Below the pieces are notes generated by a model that saw nothing but the letters and a program-made list of their open reading frames with translations, had not been told where the DNA came from and made no database searches. The translations under genes and the position numbers were made by a program. From Paralithodes platypus (taxonomy: Eukaryota; Arthropoda; Malacostraca; Decapoda; Lithodidae): a stretch of DNA of 64,000 nucleotides. How positions within the stretch are numbered: position 1 is the stretch's first letter; each line of letters starts with the position of its first letter. Below are positions 43,261-54,442 of the stretch, piece after piece. Location: positions 15,890,966-15,954,965 of the forward strand of contig CM064560.1 of NCBI GenBank assembly GCA_032716605.1, given 5' to 3'.

Positions 43261-43487
43261 TTTTCAGAGTGCCGCCGACAAGGTGAAATTGTCCACAGCA
43301 CAGAGATTGAGTACGATTCTATCAAGATCGTGTATGAATTTGAGTCATCTCCCGAGGGTCAGGTTACAAAAGCTGCCTTACAGCTCAGACATGCCCTAAA
43401 GGCTGTAAGGAAGGAGCCACTCCCAGATCCACTGACTGTTGGAGCTTTGAACCGTGGTGAGGGAGAACCGACCTTGCCTATGCTACT

Positions 43488-44051
43488 TTGGACAGACAGT
43501 TGAATTGTGCAGCTTGTACGGTTCCTGGAGTACCATGTGGACTGGCCTTTGACAATTACTACGAATTAACACAAACACTATCAGGGTCCGACGCCTTGCA
43601 CGACACATTGGGCATATTGTATCAGACACAGAGCAGGTGGTCCCCTACAGAACCCTCACCACATAGAGTTAGGCAAGATGAAGATGACCCTGAAAAAGAC
43701 ATGCCCTTGGCAAAGATAGATGGTAAGAATAGGAGGAGAAATTTGGATTTCCTAGACAAATACCTGCCACCATACAAGAAAAAGCCACAAATGATTGACT
43801 TTTCCTATAACAACAAGGACTTCCGCAGTGACATGCATCTCTCTATTCCGTCACATAAGTTGGACTTCTTGTGGATGGTTATGCATGCCCTGGGAATGGA
43901 TTGCATTCCCATGTGGACTGGGTTCAATGATCAAACTAACAAGGACCATCTTCCAAAACAATCGGTTCTCTACATGCCTAACATAAGTCCACACGGTACT
44001 CCAGGAACCGTACCATCTGGACAATTCAACTGTTTGTCCAAAATAGCATAG
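43488..44051 (+). pseudogene. Transposase-like middle region, running from left arm through spacer into right arm
   Basis: A 187-codon frame. It starts in the left arm (NCAACTVPGVPCG) and crosses the spacer, where GLAFDNYYELTQTLSGSDAL, FLDKYLPPYKKKPQMIDFSY and LDFLWMVMHALGMDCIPMWT are encoded. At about 43985 it runs into the inverted right arm, where the reading becomes the reverse complement of its own beginning. The FDN-type aspartate could be a catalytic residue of a DDE-like enzyme, but this is a guess. The original protein must have continued; the C-terminal part is lost. Confidence 0.6.
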
Positions 44052-44278
44052 GCAATGTCAGTCTCAATTTCTTCAATAGCATGTTAGTTAAGAGAGTGTC
44101 CCATTCAGTTCAGAACTGTAAGAATCTTTTTACTGCCAGTAAGGGACATCAATGACTAACCCATCAAGATATGCTTTCTTGGTTTCAGGTTACCTTTCTT
44201 GACCAAAAAGAGTACGTCCTGGCTCAAAGAATGAGAGCGGCGCAAGACTAATTCTGAATGGTGTCCAGTCATGGGTCC

Positions 44279-44533
44279 TCAAAGTAGTGTCTGAAAGAAA
44301 GTCTTGAAAAGTTCAGGAGGTTCTCCCTCACCACGGTTCAAAGCTCCAACAGTCAGTGGATCTGGGAGTGGGTCCTTGTTACAGCCTTCAGGGCATGCCT
44401 GAGCTGTAAGGCAGCTTTTTGTAACCTGACCCTCGGGAGATGACTCAAAGTCATACATGATCTTGATGGAATCGTACTCAATCTCTGTGCTGTGGACAAT
44501 TTCACCTTGTCGGCGGCACTCTGAAAAATGCAA
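44279..44533 (-). pseudogene. Transposase-like fragment, right arm
   Basis: Minus-strand counterpart of 43255-43503: HFSECRRQGEIVHSTEIEYD, then SSPEGQVTK and ALNRGEGEPPELFKTFFQ. It continues past the point where the left arm is deleted, so it shows the ancestral order (FKTFFQTLL, then a stretch equivalent to SLSQDVLFLVKKG, then EEIETDIAYAILDKQLNCPD). Confidence 0.55.
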
Positions 44534-44998
44534 TGCAAGATAGTGTGCCTTTAAATTTGTTGGTGAAAAGATCCCCCAGATATTGTGCTCTACTTACTGT
44601 TGGGACTACTTCAAGTTCAGTACAGAGGTCAATATATTCTTCATAAAAGGCTGTAAGACGTTCGAGTCTTTGGTGATCAATGATGTTGGTTTTGACATAT
44701 GAATAAATACAGTCAAGGAGGAATCAAGCCATAACAGGTTCCTCAGAAATTAGTGATAGATCAAATCCTCGTGCCCTATCTGTCTTGCGTATATGTAAGG
44801 ATCGGCAACTGTGGTGAAACAGCTTCTTTAGCGATTGTGTCAACTCCACTAATTTTAACTAGTATGTGTGCGTTTGAGGGTATTGTATGTACTATCTCTC
44901 TAATCATGTCTTCTGCAGGCTTAGTTAGTAGTTTTCCTGGGAGTTATTTGGTTCCATCTGGGCGTGTTTTTACCTTCTTGTCACAAAACAAACATATA

Positions 44999-45379
44999 TC
45001 AGGGAAAATACCCAAAGTAGACACTGTGGGTACTACTAGATTCATTGCTAGTAGGCCGAACAGCTGCTGATGATGATGATACAGAGCGCAAAACCTTCAT
45101 TTCTTGTTCTAATTTGTCATGAATAGGCCTAAACACAGGTTGAATTGCAGTAATGTTCTTGTAACATTTGCTGTGGTAACCATCATCCTCTCCTGGGTCA
45201 CTTGGTAATGTATCAATAACTGCTTTGTACTTTGATGTTTGGAAGTTCTTTCTAGATTTCATAGCTTCGGCAGCATGTGTCACTACAGCCCCTTTGTCAG
45301 GCTGCCAGGGTAGAATCTTGTCTTTAATGGGCAGAACATTTATAATACATACATCTGGAGGGTAATGGCTGCTGGGCAC
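44999..45379 (-). pseudogene. Transposase-like N-terminal region, right arm
   Basis: A 126-codon minus-strand frame containing PPDVCIINVLPIKDKILPWQ, EDDGYHSKCYKNITAIQPVF and a serine-rich stretch. It is better preserved than the left-arm copy. It ends at a stop within YFGYFP; the left arm continues with CLFCDEKVKTRPDGTKELTE in another frame. Confidence 0.55.
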
Positions 45380-46267
45380 ATGTTGAAAAGGAAGGACAAA
45401 AGCGACATTGCAGACTTGTCATGATTAAAACAAATTGGTAATTGATGTCAATTCTAATATAATATAATCAATTCGGGAATCAAAATAAAAGATTACGAGC
45501 TGAGTGATGTAGCGTACCAATATCATCATCTGGGCTTGCCATTTTGAAGTGGTGCCGATCATCAGAAAAAAAGTGCCTTTGAATAAAAATCATCACACCG
45601 TACCTACGAAGAAAGCAAAAATGCCAGTGAATATGTTTATTTAAGTAATGAATTTTGGACACAACGGTTTTCAACTTTTTTCTCCAAAGTGTAATTGAAA
45701 CCCCTTCCGATCCTTCTTAAATTAAAACCCCACAAAATATTGTTTCATAAGTTGCATATTTCTAATTAGTGATACAGAAGGGACGAACAATGTGAAATTC
45801 AGCATTGTTTTCCAAAGTGTAAACATTACCTATTTAGAATCTTCCTGGCCCTTCTTAAGCAAAAATGCCAGGGAATATCTTTTCTTAAGTTATGGATTTA
45901 AGATAAGTTATGTAAGGGCATCCGCTAGTACAAGTTTCAATTTTGTTTTCCAAAGTGTAATTGAAACCCTCGTGAACCCTCTACAAGAACCCTTCTTAAA
46001 TAGAAACCCCAGAATTTGTGTTTTCTTAAATTGCATATTTCAATCTGGTAGTATAATGGTATTAATTCATGTTAATTTCAGCCTTGTTCTCCAAAGTGTA
46101 AATGAAGGCTTCATTTTTGGGGGGCTTAGGGGTCTGCCCCCTCTAAACCCCAGGAATGCTACACTTAAGAAATTGATTTTTTTCATTCACCTATTAGTAG
46201 CAACAGATTAAAACCATCAAACCTTTCGTTCCCAAAAGTGTAAATGAACTCCAGTGGGCTCCCCCTA

Positions 46268-46560
46268 CTATTATAGTAGTAGTGATGATGTTAACAGTAG
46301 TAATGATAATTGTAAGATGGTGGTGATGATAGTAGTAATGATGGTTGATTGTTGTAGTATCAATGATGCTAGTAGTGATTAAGATGGTAGTGACAATGGT
46401 GACAGTAGTAGTGATGATTGTAATTATAGTAGTGATGATCGCAGTAATGGTGATTATGACAGTAGGTGTGATGATAATGGCAGTTGTAGTGATGATGGCA
46501 GTAGTAGTGATGATGGTGATTGTGATTGATGATGGTATTAGTAGTGGTGATGGTAACCCA
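46268..46560. repeat. GATGATGGT-type minisatellite, right part
   Basis: Continuation of the array at 41140-41530, same strand orientation and composition (GTAGTAGTGATGATGG, GATTGTAATTATAGTAGTGA). Confidence 0.88.
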
Positions 46561-48248
46561 TTGCAGAGTTGGGTATGCCGTTTTGATTTTGGGCAAAACG
46601 GCACGTCTACTTTATTATAACTAACCAATTTAGAGTACATTAAATTAATTAAACATGAATAATTTAACCTGATATGAGCAATTGCTATGTATTGCGGTGT
46701 GTATGTACATTACTGTATTATAATTATAAACAAATATCCTGCTATCTTATATTATAATTCTTCATACATATACTTATACTATACATATTACTGTATGTAT
46801 TATTTATTATGTATCTGGATGGTTACACAATAGAAATTGGAATAACCTGATGTAACAGAAAATGGAAATTAAATGGGTAACTAAATTGTAAGAATTGGAT
46901 GCATAATCCTGCCGAGTTTCGATATTTGTTGTGAACATAATGACGACATCTACCTTTGGCTTGGAAACTAAGATAGAGAAAGTAGGAGGAAACAAAGAAA
47001 GGGCTACTGGCAGATGCTTCAGACACCGGACTCTCGGTGAGGAAAAGACCAAGTTTTTTGGAGGAGAGATGGTGTTCAAGAGGGGGAACATTTATAGGAA
47101 AGGCCGCGAATATTGCAATGATTAATAGTCAGAGTTACAGGCTGTGGCCCAAAACATTATTATGAGTCGGATGAGGAATGATGAATGATGAATGAGGATT
47201 TAGGGGCATGTGTGGTCCCCCCTGGGGACTCCGAGGCAGGTTTTTGGGACATGTGAAAAATGTTGGTGTATTGGAAAGAAGTGTGGAGTGCTTGTTTTGT
47301 GTAGTGGTAAAAAGAGGAGGTGTGTGTGAGAGTTTGATGGATTGATTTCTGTTTAGGTGAGACAAAAACAAAAACAATGAGGGAAGTCAGACAAATGAAG
47401 CAGGAGATCCAGCAATTTCTTAGCACATGCTTAAGAGGCCTTACCTGGGTACTGCCCTCGATTGGTACCTACAACCTCCCCACTGAAAACATTTTACAGC
47501 ATTATATGTTTTGCTGGCAGTTACTGAGTCGATATGTACTGAAGAATCTGTAAATCACGACGAATTTAACATGGGGACCACGCTAAAATTAATCGCATGG
47601 ACTTTAATAAGTTGATTATGTAACATTGGTGCAGAATGACGCAGGGACTCCATGGCATATCTATCTATCTATCCAGAATTAATTTCAATCCTTAGCATAT
47701 ACCTCGTAAAATATACTGGTATTTGCCCTCAAAATATCCATGAAATTAGTCAAAAGGACTATATACCACTCATTAACTCTGTATTGTACTCTGTTTGTAT
47801 AAAGAAAGGTTTACAAAAAAATTACTATCCTTCCCATTATTATTCCTTATGTGATATCATTATCATCTCTTTCACTCCTATACTCCTTCCCGTGGCCCCT
47901 ACCAAAGCTCCCCCTGTCCGACGTTCACCTCATATGAACGTGGGCCCCTCAGCTGAGAGAGGATCAACACAAATCATCACCCACACAAAGCTCCTTTTTT
48001 TTCCCCAGGGGCTTAAGTGCTGGTATTTTCGCTCAATACCTTGCCCAATTCTTCCTGTCTTCCCCTCTCTATTCATCTGTATGTGGTGTACTTTACCATT
48101 CTGTATATATTTCTAATTTCTCATAAGCTCATTTATCTCCGTTACTATTTTAATTTGGTTTAGCAGTTATAATACAGTATATTTATTATTGAACTGCATT
48201 TTGTATTATCTATTACTAAAGGTATATGGTTGATGCTCACTCTCACAA
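46561..48248. other. Unclassified DNA
   Basis: No gene recognised. Short tracts of TATCTATC near 47659-47671 are simple sequence. The open frames on both strands up to 154 codons lack recognisable domains. Confidence 0.35.
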
Positions 48249-48300
48249 TCACACACACACACACTCTCTCTCTCTCTCTCTCCTCCTCCTCCTCCCCCTC
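48249..48300. repeat. (CA)n(CT)n(CCT)n microsatellite
   Basis: A compound tract of CA, then CT, then CCT units. Confidence 0.93.
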
Positions 48301-48710
48301 CAAGGTATAATAATATCGCCTCTTAGGATTAGCTATCAAAGGCAGGGATTAAGAAGTGACTCTGTTATTGCTCCTCTGGTGACTTCGTAATACACACCTC
48401 ATACACACTTCACGGATTGTATATATTTCGGCGAAGCTTCTGTTACTTCAGATATTGCGCTAGTATTCCTATATTAAATTCACTGAAATGCAAGTACATC
48501 GTTAATATATTTGATTCCATATCTACCAAATTATTCATAATAAACTATTGTTCTACATAAACATATTGGTATGTGCATGGCTCCTTTAGATAAATGAATG
48601 TATATTCACGTCGTCTTAGTCGTAGTTATTTTCTATGCTGATAATTTTGTTTTGTTTAATTAATCAAGGTCATATAACAGTACTATTATTCAATGGAAGA
48701 GAGGCATTCG

Positions 48711-48850
48711 ACCAGGATTCGAACCCACTTACTCCAAGTATATTAGGGAGAGTTGGACACCGTACCCACTTGGCCATCCGCTCATGGCCGAGTGGTTACG
48801 GAGCTCAACTCTCCCTAATATACCTGGAGTGAGTAGGTTCGAATCCTGAT
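48711..48850. repeat. Inverted pair of tRNA-like sequences
   Basis: Two tRNA-like modules of about 66 bp face away from each other: 48711-48776 on the minus strand and 48785-48850 on the plus strand. The plus module has box A-like TGGCCGAGTGGTTACGG and box B GGTTCGAATCC with CTCCCTAATATACCTGGAGT between. The minus module has TGGCCAAGTGGGTACGG and GGTTCGAATCC. They match at roughly 55 of 65 positions and could pair into one long hairpin with a loop of about 8 bases. The anticodon arms do not fold like a working tRNA, so these are pol III-type SINE heads or a hairpin-derived unit. Confidence 0.75.
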
Positions 48851-48912
48851 CAGGATATCTCTCCCAACCTGTCCGATATTATCATTATTTAATGGCATAC
48901 ATGACGTATATG

Positions 48913-49032
48913 CGTGACACCGGTGTTGGATGGGAGGAGGGGCGTCGACTGGCGGTAGACAAAGGTGCATGGGGGCGATTCATTCATGGCCACCCCTTCG
49001 GGTATCTGGCAATAGATAGATAGATAGATACA
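48913..49032 (+). mobile_element. RTE-like LINE 3' end fragment
   Basis: GATGGGAGGAGGGGCGTCGA, AAGGTGCATGGGGGCGATTC and GGCCACCCCTTCGGG, followed by GCAATAGATAGATAGATAGA, parallel the 3' end of LINE F at 25130-25243. It is severely 5'-truncated. Confidence 0.8.
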
Positions 49033-49228
49033 TGTGTTTAGTATCATAAGCCATATTTTCATTTTTATTTGTGCAGAATCTAATAGTGATTATTCTCATT
49101 TGACATTTTAATATATTCATAGTTTTTTTCATTTGTTACCAGAAACACCATGAATAATCTCATAGTGGTAGTAGAATTTAACTAGGATGTAAACATTAAC
49201 ATATAATGTACGGATCAGATATTATAGT

Positions 49229-49282
49229 GAATAATATATATATATATATATAATATATATATTATATATATATATATATACC

Positions 49283-49339
<57 letters not shown>

Positions 49340-49340
49340 T
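49229..49340. repeat. (TA)n microsatellite with ACCGGT centre
   Basis: Long TA tract broken by one TACCGGTA at about 49280-49287 and closed by TACTGTATA at the right. Confidence 0.93.
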
Positions 49341-49344
49341 GTAT

Positions 49345-49845
49345 ATGACAGAGTGGAGAGTCAAGGAATGTGGAAGTTCCTAAAGATATATGAAATGGGT
49401 GGCAATTACTAGAAGCAGTACAAACCATGCATGAGGGTGCGAAGGTGGCAGTGTGCGTGGAGGGTAGTTGAACTGGTTCCTTGATTTGAAAGTTGGGTTT
49501 GAAGCAAGGGTGCATCATGTATCTATGATTCTATGGTTATTAAATTTAGTCATGGATGGAGTCATTAAAGAAGTCCAAGTTAGAGCAGTGGATACAGGAG
49601 TGATATTGATAACAGAAGGAAATGAGTTGCCTTTGCTGTTACATGGATGGACAGACTGATGAACCAGGACGTACATGAGAGAGTGGTGTTATAGGTAGAT
49701 GGTGTGGGCAATATCGGGATAAATGTACTGAGGTGGCATGGTCACATGGAGCGAATGGAGAGTAAACGAATGGCAAAGTGGGTGTATGAGAGTGAGGTGG
49801 ATGGGGTTAGAGGAAGGGGTAGACCTAGAATGAGGTGGTCAAATA
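49345..49845 (+). pseudogene. RTE-like LINE internal fragment
   Basis: Decayed reading of the same protein as LINE F: DRVESQGMWKFLKIYEMGG (palm region), MDGVIKEVQVRAVDTGVILI, then, after an internal deletion, INVLRWHGHMERMESKRMAK and GRGRPRMRW near the C terminus. The catalytic YADD/FADD region is missing (the sequence ends at LPLLLHG). Confidence 0.75.
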
Positions 49846-49973
49846 GTCAAATGCTAGTAGGCTACTTCCATTTGACTATCGTAGTGAGGTTGGGTTTAGT
49901 GTAACACTCAGTGCATGTTCCTATATATCGACAAGGTATATGTACGAAGAGTGTGTGCGCTAAACCTTTAACC

Positions 49974-50041
49974 TTCTTGATGGTACAGTGGTAGGGCACT
50001 GTCGTCCTGTTTGTGGGTCCCGAGTTCGATTCCCGGTATTT
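49974..50041 (+). other. tRNA-like sequence, probable SINE head
   Basis: TGATGGTACAGTGGTAGGGC (box A-like) and CGAGTTCGATTCCCGG (box B). Spacing is tRNA-like, but the acceptor ends do not pair convincingly (CTTGATG with TATTTGC), so it is a pol III-derived head or pseudo-tRNA. Confidence 0.55.
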
Positions 50042-50184
50042 GCAATCATTCATTATTTATTAACCCTACACATTACATTGTGTAAGTGGTTAGATGTTAA
50101 GGACGTTTGTAGAATATAATGATATATATATATATATGTATACAGGTATATACTGTATATATTAGTTTTTGAATTGCAGCAAGC

Positions 50185-50745
50185 TTGATCATTTTATGCG
50201 TGTGTCTCGAGAAACACAATGCTAGTTCTGCCTTGAACCTCACCTTCGGAGCCTTCATTTCACCAAATGTTTGTCATAAACCGAATTTTTCTCCTTGGAG
50301 TTGCCAGGGAGACGAGGGACTCCGCCCGTCCGTCAGCGAGCAGAGTTTTAGAATTGTGGGAAAAACTGGGGTTCGAAAGAGAGGCATTAGCGAGCCACCT
50401 TACCGGGGTCCCGCTGTATTTGGGAGCCGCCTTAGTGGAACGAAGTGGCAGGAGCGTGTTGACTCGAGCCTCATGAGTAAATTTACCCACCGACGCTTGT
50501 CACTCATGACCCACGTGCATGAGTGACGACGGAGGCGCTGGGGAGATCACGGTGCTGGGGGGAGTTTAGCTCTTACGTCTTCAATACCATAGGGACGAAT
50601 TTTGCTCTACCCTTTCATGTGCGACTTGGATCGTTTTATAACACCGTACAAGAATCACACCCGCTAAAATCGATACATTTGGTGATAGCGAGTTTTGCCA
50701 CAGTGAACTTTATGGATCTCAGTCTTAAAGGTGACTTTCATTTGT
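50185..50745. other. GC-elevated segment with short inverted repeat
   Basis: This stretch is clearly more G+C- and CpG-rich than its flanks. It holds a 113-codon frame (50185-50526) with no domain I recognise, and a perfect 10-bp inverted repeat GTCACTCATG / CATGAGTGAC with a 9-base loop (50499-50527) enclosing CCACGTG (E-box-like). It could be a host promoter or exon, or part of a transposon. Undecided. Confidence 0.35.
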
Positions 50746-51339
50746 TTTGAATGTGGCGAAAAAATGATCTGCATGTGTTATTGTTGATACTGATACACTT
50801 AAAGAGGCCTTTGTTGTCGGTATATGTGTGTTCAGAGGAAGAAGAGATATAAGTGAAACATAACAGACAGGAAGAAGAGAAAGGGGGAATTGATTGTAGA
50901 ATTATTGCGATTAATGTGGTTGAAATATAGGATAGAATTAACGAGAAGAAAAATAAGGTTACATATCTATAGAATACAGAGTGAAAAGATCCAAGTATAT
51001 AGATAGTATTGTATGCATAAACCCTGTAAAAGAGTCGTAAAAGAATAAATAAATATTATGAATTCCCAGTATATGAATTGAATATATAAAGTATAAAGTT
51101 TGAATATATCGTTTCCTAAATCATAGGATTAACAAGATAGTAATATCATAAAATAAAACATAATAATAAGACGAGGGGAACATCACATATTAAGTCTGAT
51201 TGCAATGTGTGTGTGTATATGTTTGTTCAGAAAAAGGCTTCATCAATTATATTATTTTCCATCTTGTCACAACACATCACTCCGTTGTAACAATTCTCTT
51301 CAGTAGTTTAATTTACAAAATGTTTATACATCGTATAGG
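50746..51339. other. Unclassified AT-rich DNA
   Basis: No gene or repeat recognised. Confidence 0.4.
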
Positions 51340-51785
51340 AATTCAACATGACCAGGAGCCAGTTTCTAGGTTGTTGTTGTTGTTGTTGTTCCCCAAGCTG
51401 CCTGGCCGAACATCCCCAAGGCCCCGAGCAATTCCAAGGCCATAACCGAGCGCCCCCACAGAACCCTCCCCGCCGACCACAATAAAGCCTGGGTGACCGA
51501 AGCCACTCCATGGCGGGGAGCTGAGGAGGGTGCGGAAATGCCCGGGAAACCAAAGCCCCACCCAGGGCCCTGTGCCCCTCAGCAATTATGAAGAGAAAGT
51601 TGAGGGGCAAGGGAAAAATGTGACGCTTTGGCTTCCAATCTTGGTAGATATGGAGGTCAATCCACGTTAGAGACGCCGTCACTTGAGATCTAGAAAATAT
51701 ATAAGTTAAAGGAACAGTCAGAGTAAGCAATGGGTATGGCAGAGATTGCTCAGCTCTCACTCTGATAGACCAGCCCATTCTAGTA
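51340..51785. other. GC-rich unclassified block with (GTT)n edge
   Basis: A (GTT)n tract of seven units lies at 51370-51390, next to a G+C-rich block. On the minus strand it ends in AAC repeats, as some SINEs do. No tRNA-like boxes were found, and the 156-codon minus-strand frame has no recognised domain. Confidence 0.35.
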
Positions 51786-51944
51786 GGGCTAAATGCTATA
51801 ACGACGTTCCACTAATTCTCAATTTATAAAGTTTTGTGTTTTAATAAACAAAACATTTTTTTTGTTTTATCAAAGCCTGTAAGTTGTTGTTGACAAAATA
51901 ATAGATACATACGTACTTTGGCAATGAGTCGCTGGATATGGCGT

Positions 51945-52440
51945 ACAAGTTTTGCAGCTTGGGAAATGCCATCTCTGCCATTTGTGGGGCCGAGACTGCC
52001 ACTATCACTGGAAACTTCAAAGAACTGCTACCAATTATAACCATCCCCTTGAAGAGAAAAGTGTACACTTCATGTATTAGGAGCGCAATGACCTATATTT
52101 CAGAAATATGGCCTGTCAAAGTTGATGTTATCAACAGAATGGAACAAAACGAGATAAAGAGTTGAGGAGACGGTTAGGTATCAAGAGTATCGGTGATAGG
52201 ATACGTACAAGCAGGCTTGTATGGTTTGGGCATCTGGAGAGGATGGATAAACTAAGTTGAGTGAAAAGATGCAAGTCCGTGAAGGTGGAGGGAGCTGCAC
52301 CAAGGAGTAAACAAAGACAGGCGTGGGATCAGACTATGCGATCTGATCTTGAATTAAAAACCTGTCAAGTGAGACAGCTCTGAACAGGGTTGCCTGGAAT
52401 GCCACTATTAGTTAGTACGAGAGACTGGAACTGCACATTG
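51945..52440 (+). pseudogene. Non-LTR retrotransposon C-terminal fragment
   Basis: The plus strand reads NFKELLPIITIPLKRKVYTS, CIRSAMTYISEIWPVKV and, after a frame change, RTSRLVWFGHLERMD. These resemble the block after the reverse transcriptase in several LINE families (CVRSAM-YGSE-W, then R-RWFGHVERMD). It is truncated on both sides and the clade is undecided. Confidence 0.65.
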
Positions 52441-54442
52441 TTTGGAACATTCAGTCTTTAAATATATCTATGTATGTAGTGTATGTATGTATGTATACAC
52501 TCAGCACTCGAATAAAGAAAGATGCAGGGTCAATAATAGTCAATATTAAGAGGATAATTTTGAACATTAAAAAGGTGAGGGGATTTCATGAGAGAGTGTA
52601 GATACCGAAATGTATATAATGGTGAATCCCTATTCTAGCATAATAATGAGCATGCGAGAGTGAGAATAGAGATGATAGATTGATATTGGTAAATATGAAC
52701 TTTCCGTAAGCATGGACAATACAAAATGCCTTTCAGAGAGTAGAAAGTGTTCCATATACTGAGGACAGAGCGACTAGAAAGGTGCATGAGAGCTAATTTA
52801 AAGCTAGGAGACGTAATGGAAAGTCTAGAAAAGGGTAGTAAAATATTATGTCTCAGTGCATAATTATGCAGTACACCAACGCATGACAAGGGAATGGACG
52901 AAACAAAGGAATTGGAAATGACACGAATACATTGGCATAGATATGTAGGAGAGATTGCTTGAAAGCTTTGTACTTGACAAGTTTGGTTAACTTTCATCCC
53001 ATGCTGTATGTGAAAATCTGTAGCATGTGAGAGGTTGACTAATTAATGATGTTATAATAAAGTGTTGTCATTAACGTTTGCATTGATGTCTTATTTTAGT
53101 CTTCTACTTTCTCCTAGTATGATTTTCGAATTGTTTTGAGGATTCCAGGATTAGCCTACATATAATTGACTAATATCCTATTAAGGAGAGTACTGTTCAT
53201 GTGAAAAAAGGCCTTTTTCGACGGAATGATGGCTAAAATAATATTTAAATAGAAACCAAGGGTATTTTGCTAGATGTTCTTCTCATAAGTGTTGTCGTCG
53301 CTCCTATCATTTGTTTATGTCTCTGTGACGTCATCAGCCACTGATGAGATCCTAGATCATGGATGCTGTATTTTTCCTTGATCCACACGGTCAGAATACC
53401 AACCAACCAGACACTGGCAGATTTATCATACACAATACACATACATGTTCTGCTGTTTCCTGAAGGTAGTGGATGACAACAGAGAGAAAAACGGGGAAAA
53501 AATAGTGAACGAATATGGTGACGTTTGGCAACCTGATCTGTTGATAATTTGGCGGAGGAATGAGTCCGCAGGAGGCTGCCTGAGGGTCGATCATGTTATT
53601 ACGAGTTGCTGGTTCCTGATTTATGGCTTCCTTCCAGTATGTTATTGTTTATACTTGTTTCTCATGTATTTATAAGTTTACAATTTCAATTCGGAACAAT
53701 GCACAGTCACTCTTAAAAGTTCATAGACGTCATATGTATTTCGCTAAGTAAATACAACCATTCCGAGTTATATACAGGTAAGTGTGTATTTTATTTTACA
53801 TTTAAACTAAAATATTGGATAGTAATACATCCGCTCAAATTACTTTTATAAATCAGTTTGTATAATATATACTCATATTGAAAAGTGTGAAGGGTCCAGG
53901 TATTCTTCTGAGTGACTGTACTTCCTTGGGAAGCAGAGGGAAATGCCTAAGGGAAGAAAGATTTCTGGAAATACAACTTGGAAAATTTGACAAATTATTA
54001 ATGCTATACGTTCTCAATAATGATATTTATATTTAATAAGATAATCATAGCATTCACAAAAAAAAGTCCAATTAGGCTATTACCTATACAGTATTTACAT
54101 CATTCTATAGTATATACAAAATTATAAGCGGATACTAAATTGGAACGAGAAAACTTGTACAATTTTCAATTATACAGTAGGCACGAGAATGTGACCGATG
54201 TAATGCAGAAGCAAAGAATCATACTAAAAAATTACATAATCATTATATTAATAAACTGAAGTATCCATACCTGAATATACAATACTGCTACAATTGTCAT
54301 CGCGGCATATACTTTATAATCAAATCTTTCTTACAAGCAAAGTTCAAACAAGTAAGTAAAGAGGCCTATAAGTATATTTGTAAATACAATTATTAATACT
54401 GGAAGCAAATCACTTTGATCGCCTCTATCCAAAAACAATATA
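52441..54442. other. Unclassified AT-rich DNA
   Basis: No gene, RNA gene or repeat recognised. Frames up to 120 codons lack domains. Confidence 0.4.

Larger units (their letters stand above)
41531..46267. mobile_element. 4.7-kb palindromic DNA-transposon derivative
   Basis: Two inverted arms, 41531-43543 and 43986-46267, flank a 442-bp spacer. The arms begin TAGGGAGCCCACTAGAGTTC (left) and, read inward from the right, TAGGGGGAGCCCACTGGAG. They stay about 95% alike by eye along their length. The right arm has an extra stretch of about 270 bp (roughly 44055-44325) missing from the left, plus a 16-18 bp block near 45915. The arms include protein-coding sequence as well as terminal repeats. The structure is therefore an inverted duplication of the 5' half of an element, giving two identical 5' ends facing outward. 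It interrupts a minisatellite. The target duplication was not resolved (TA possible). Both arms contain stops and frame changes. Confidence 0.85.

Noticed and set aside
48711..48850. Two functional tRNA genes
   Set aside because: The anticodon arms do not fold correctly and the two modules are mirror copies; a SINE-derived origin is more likely.
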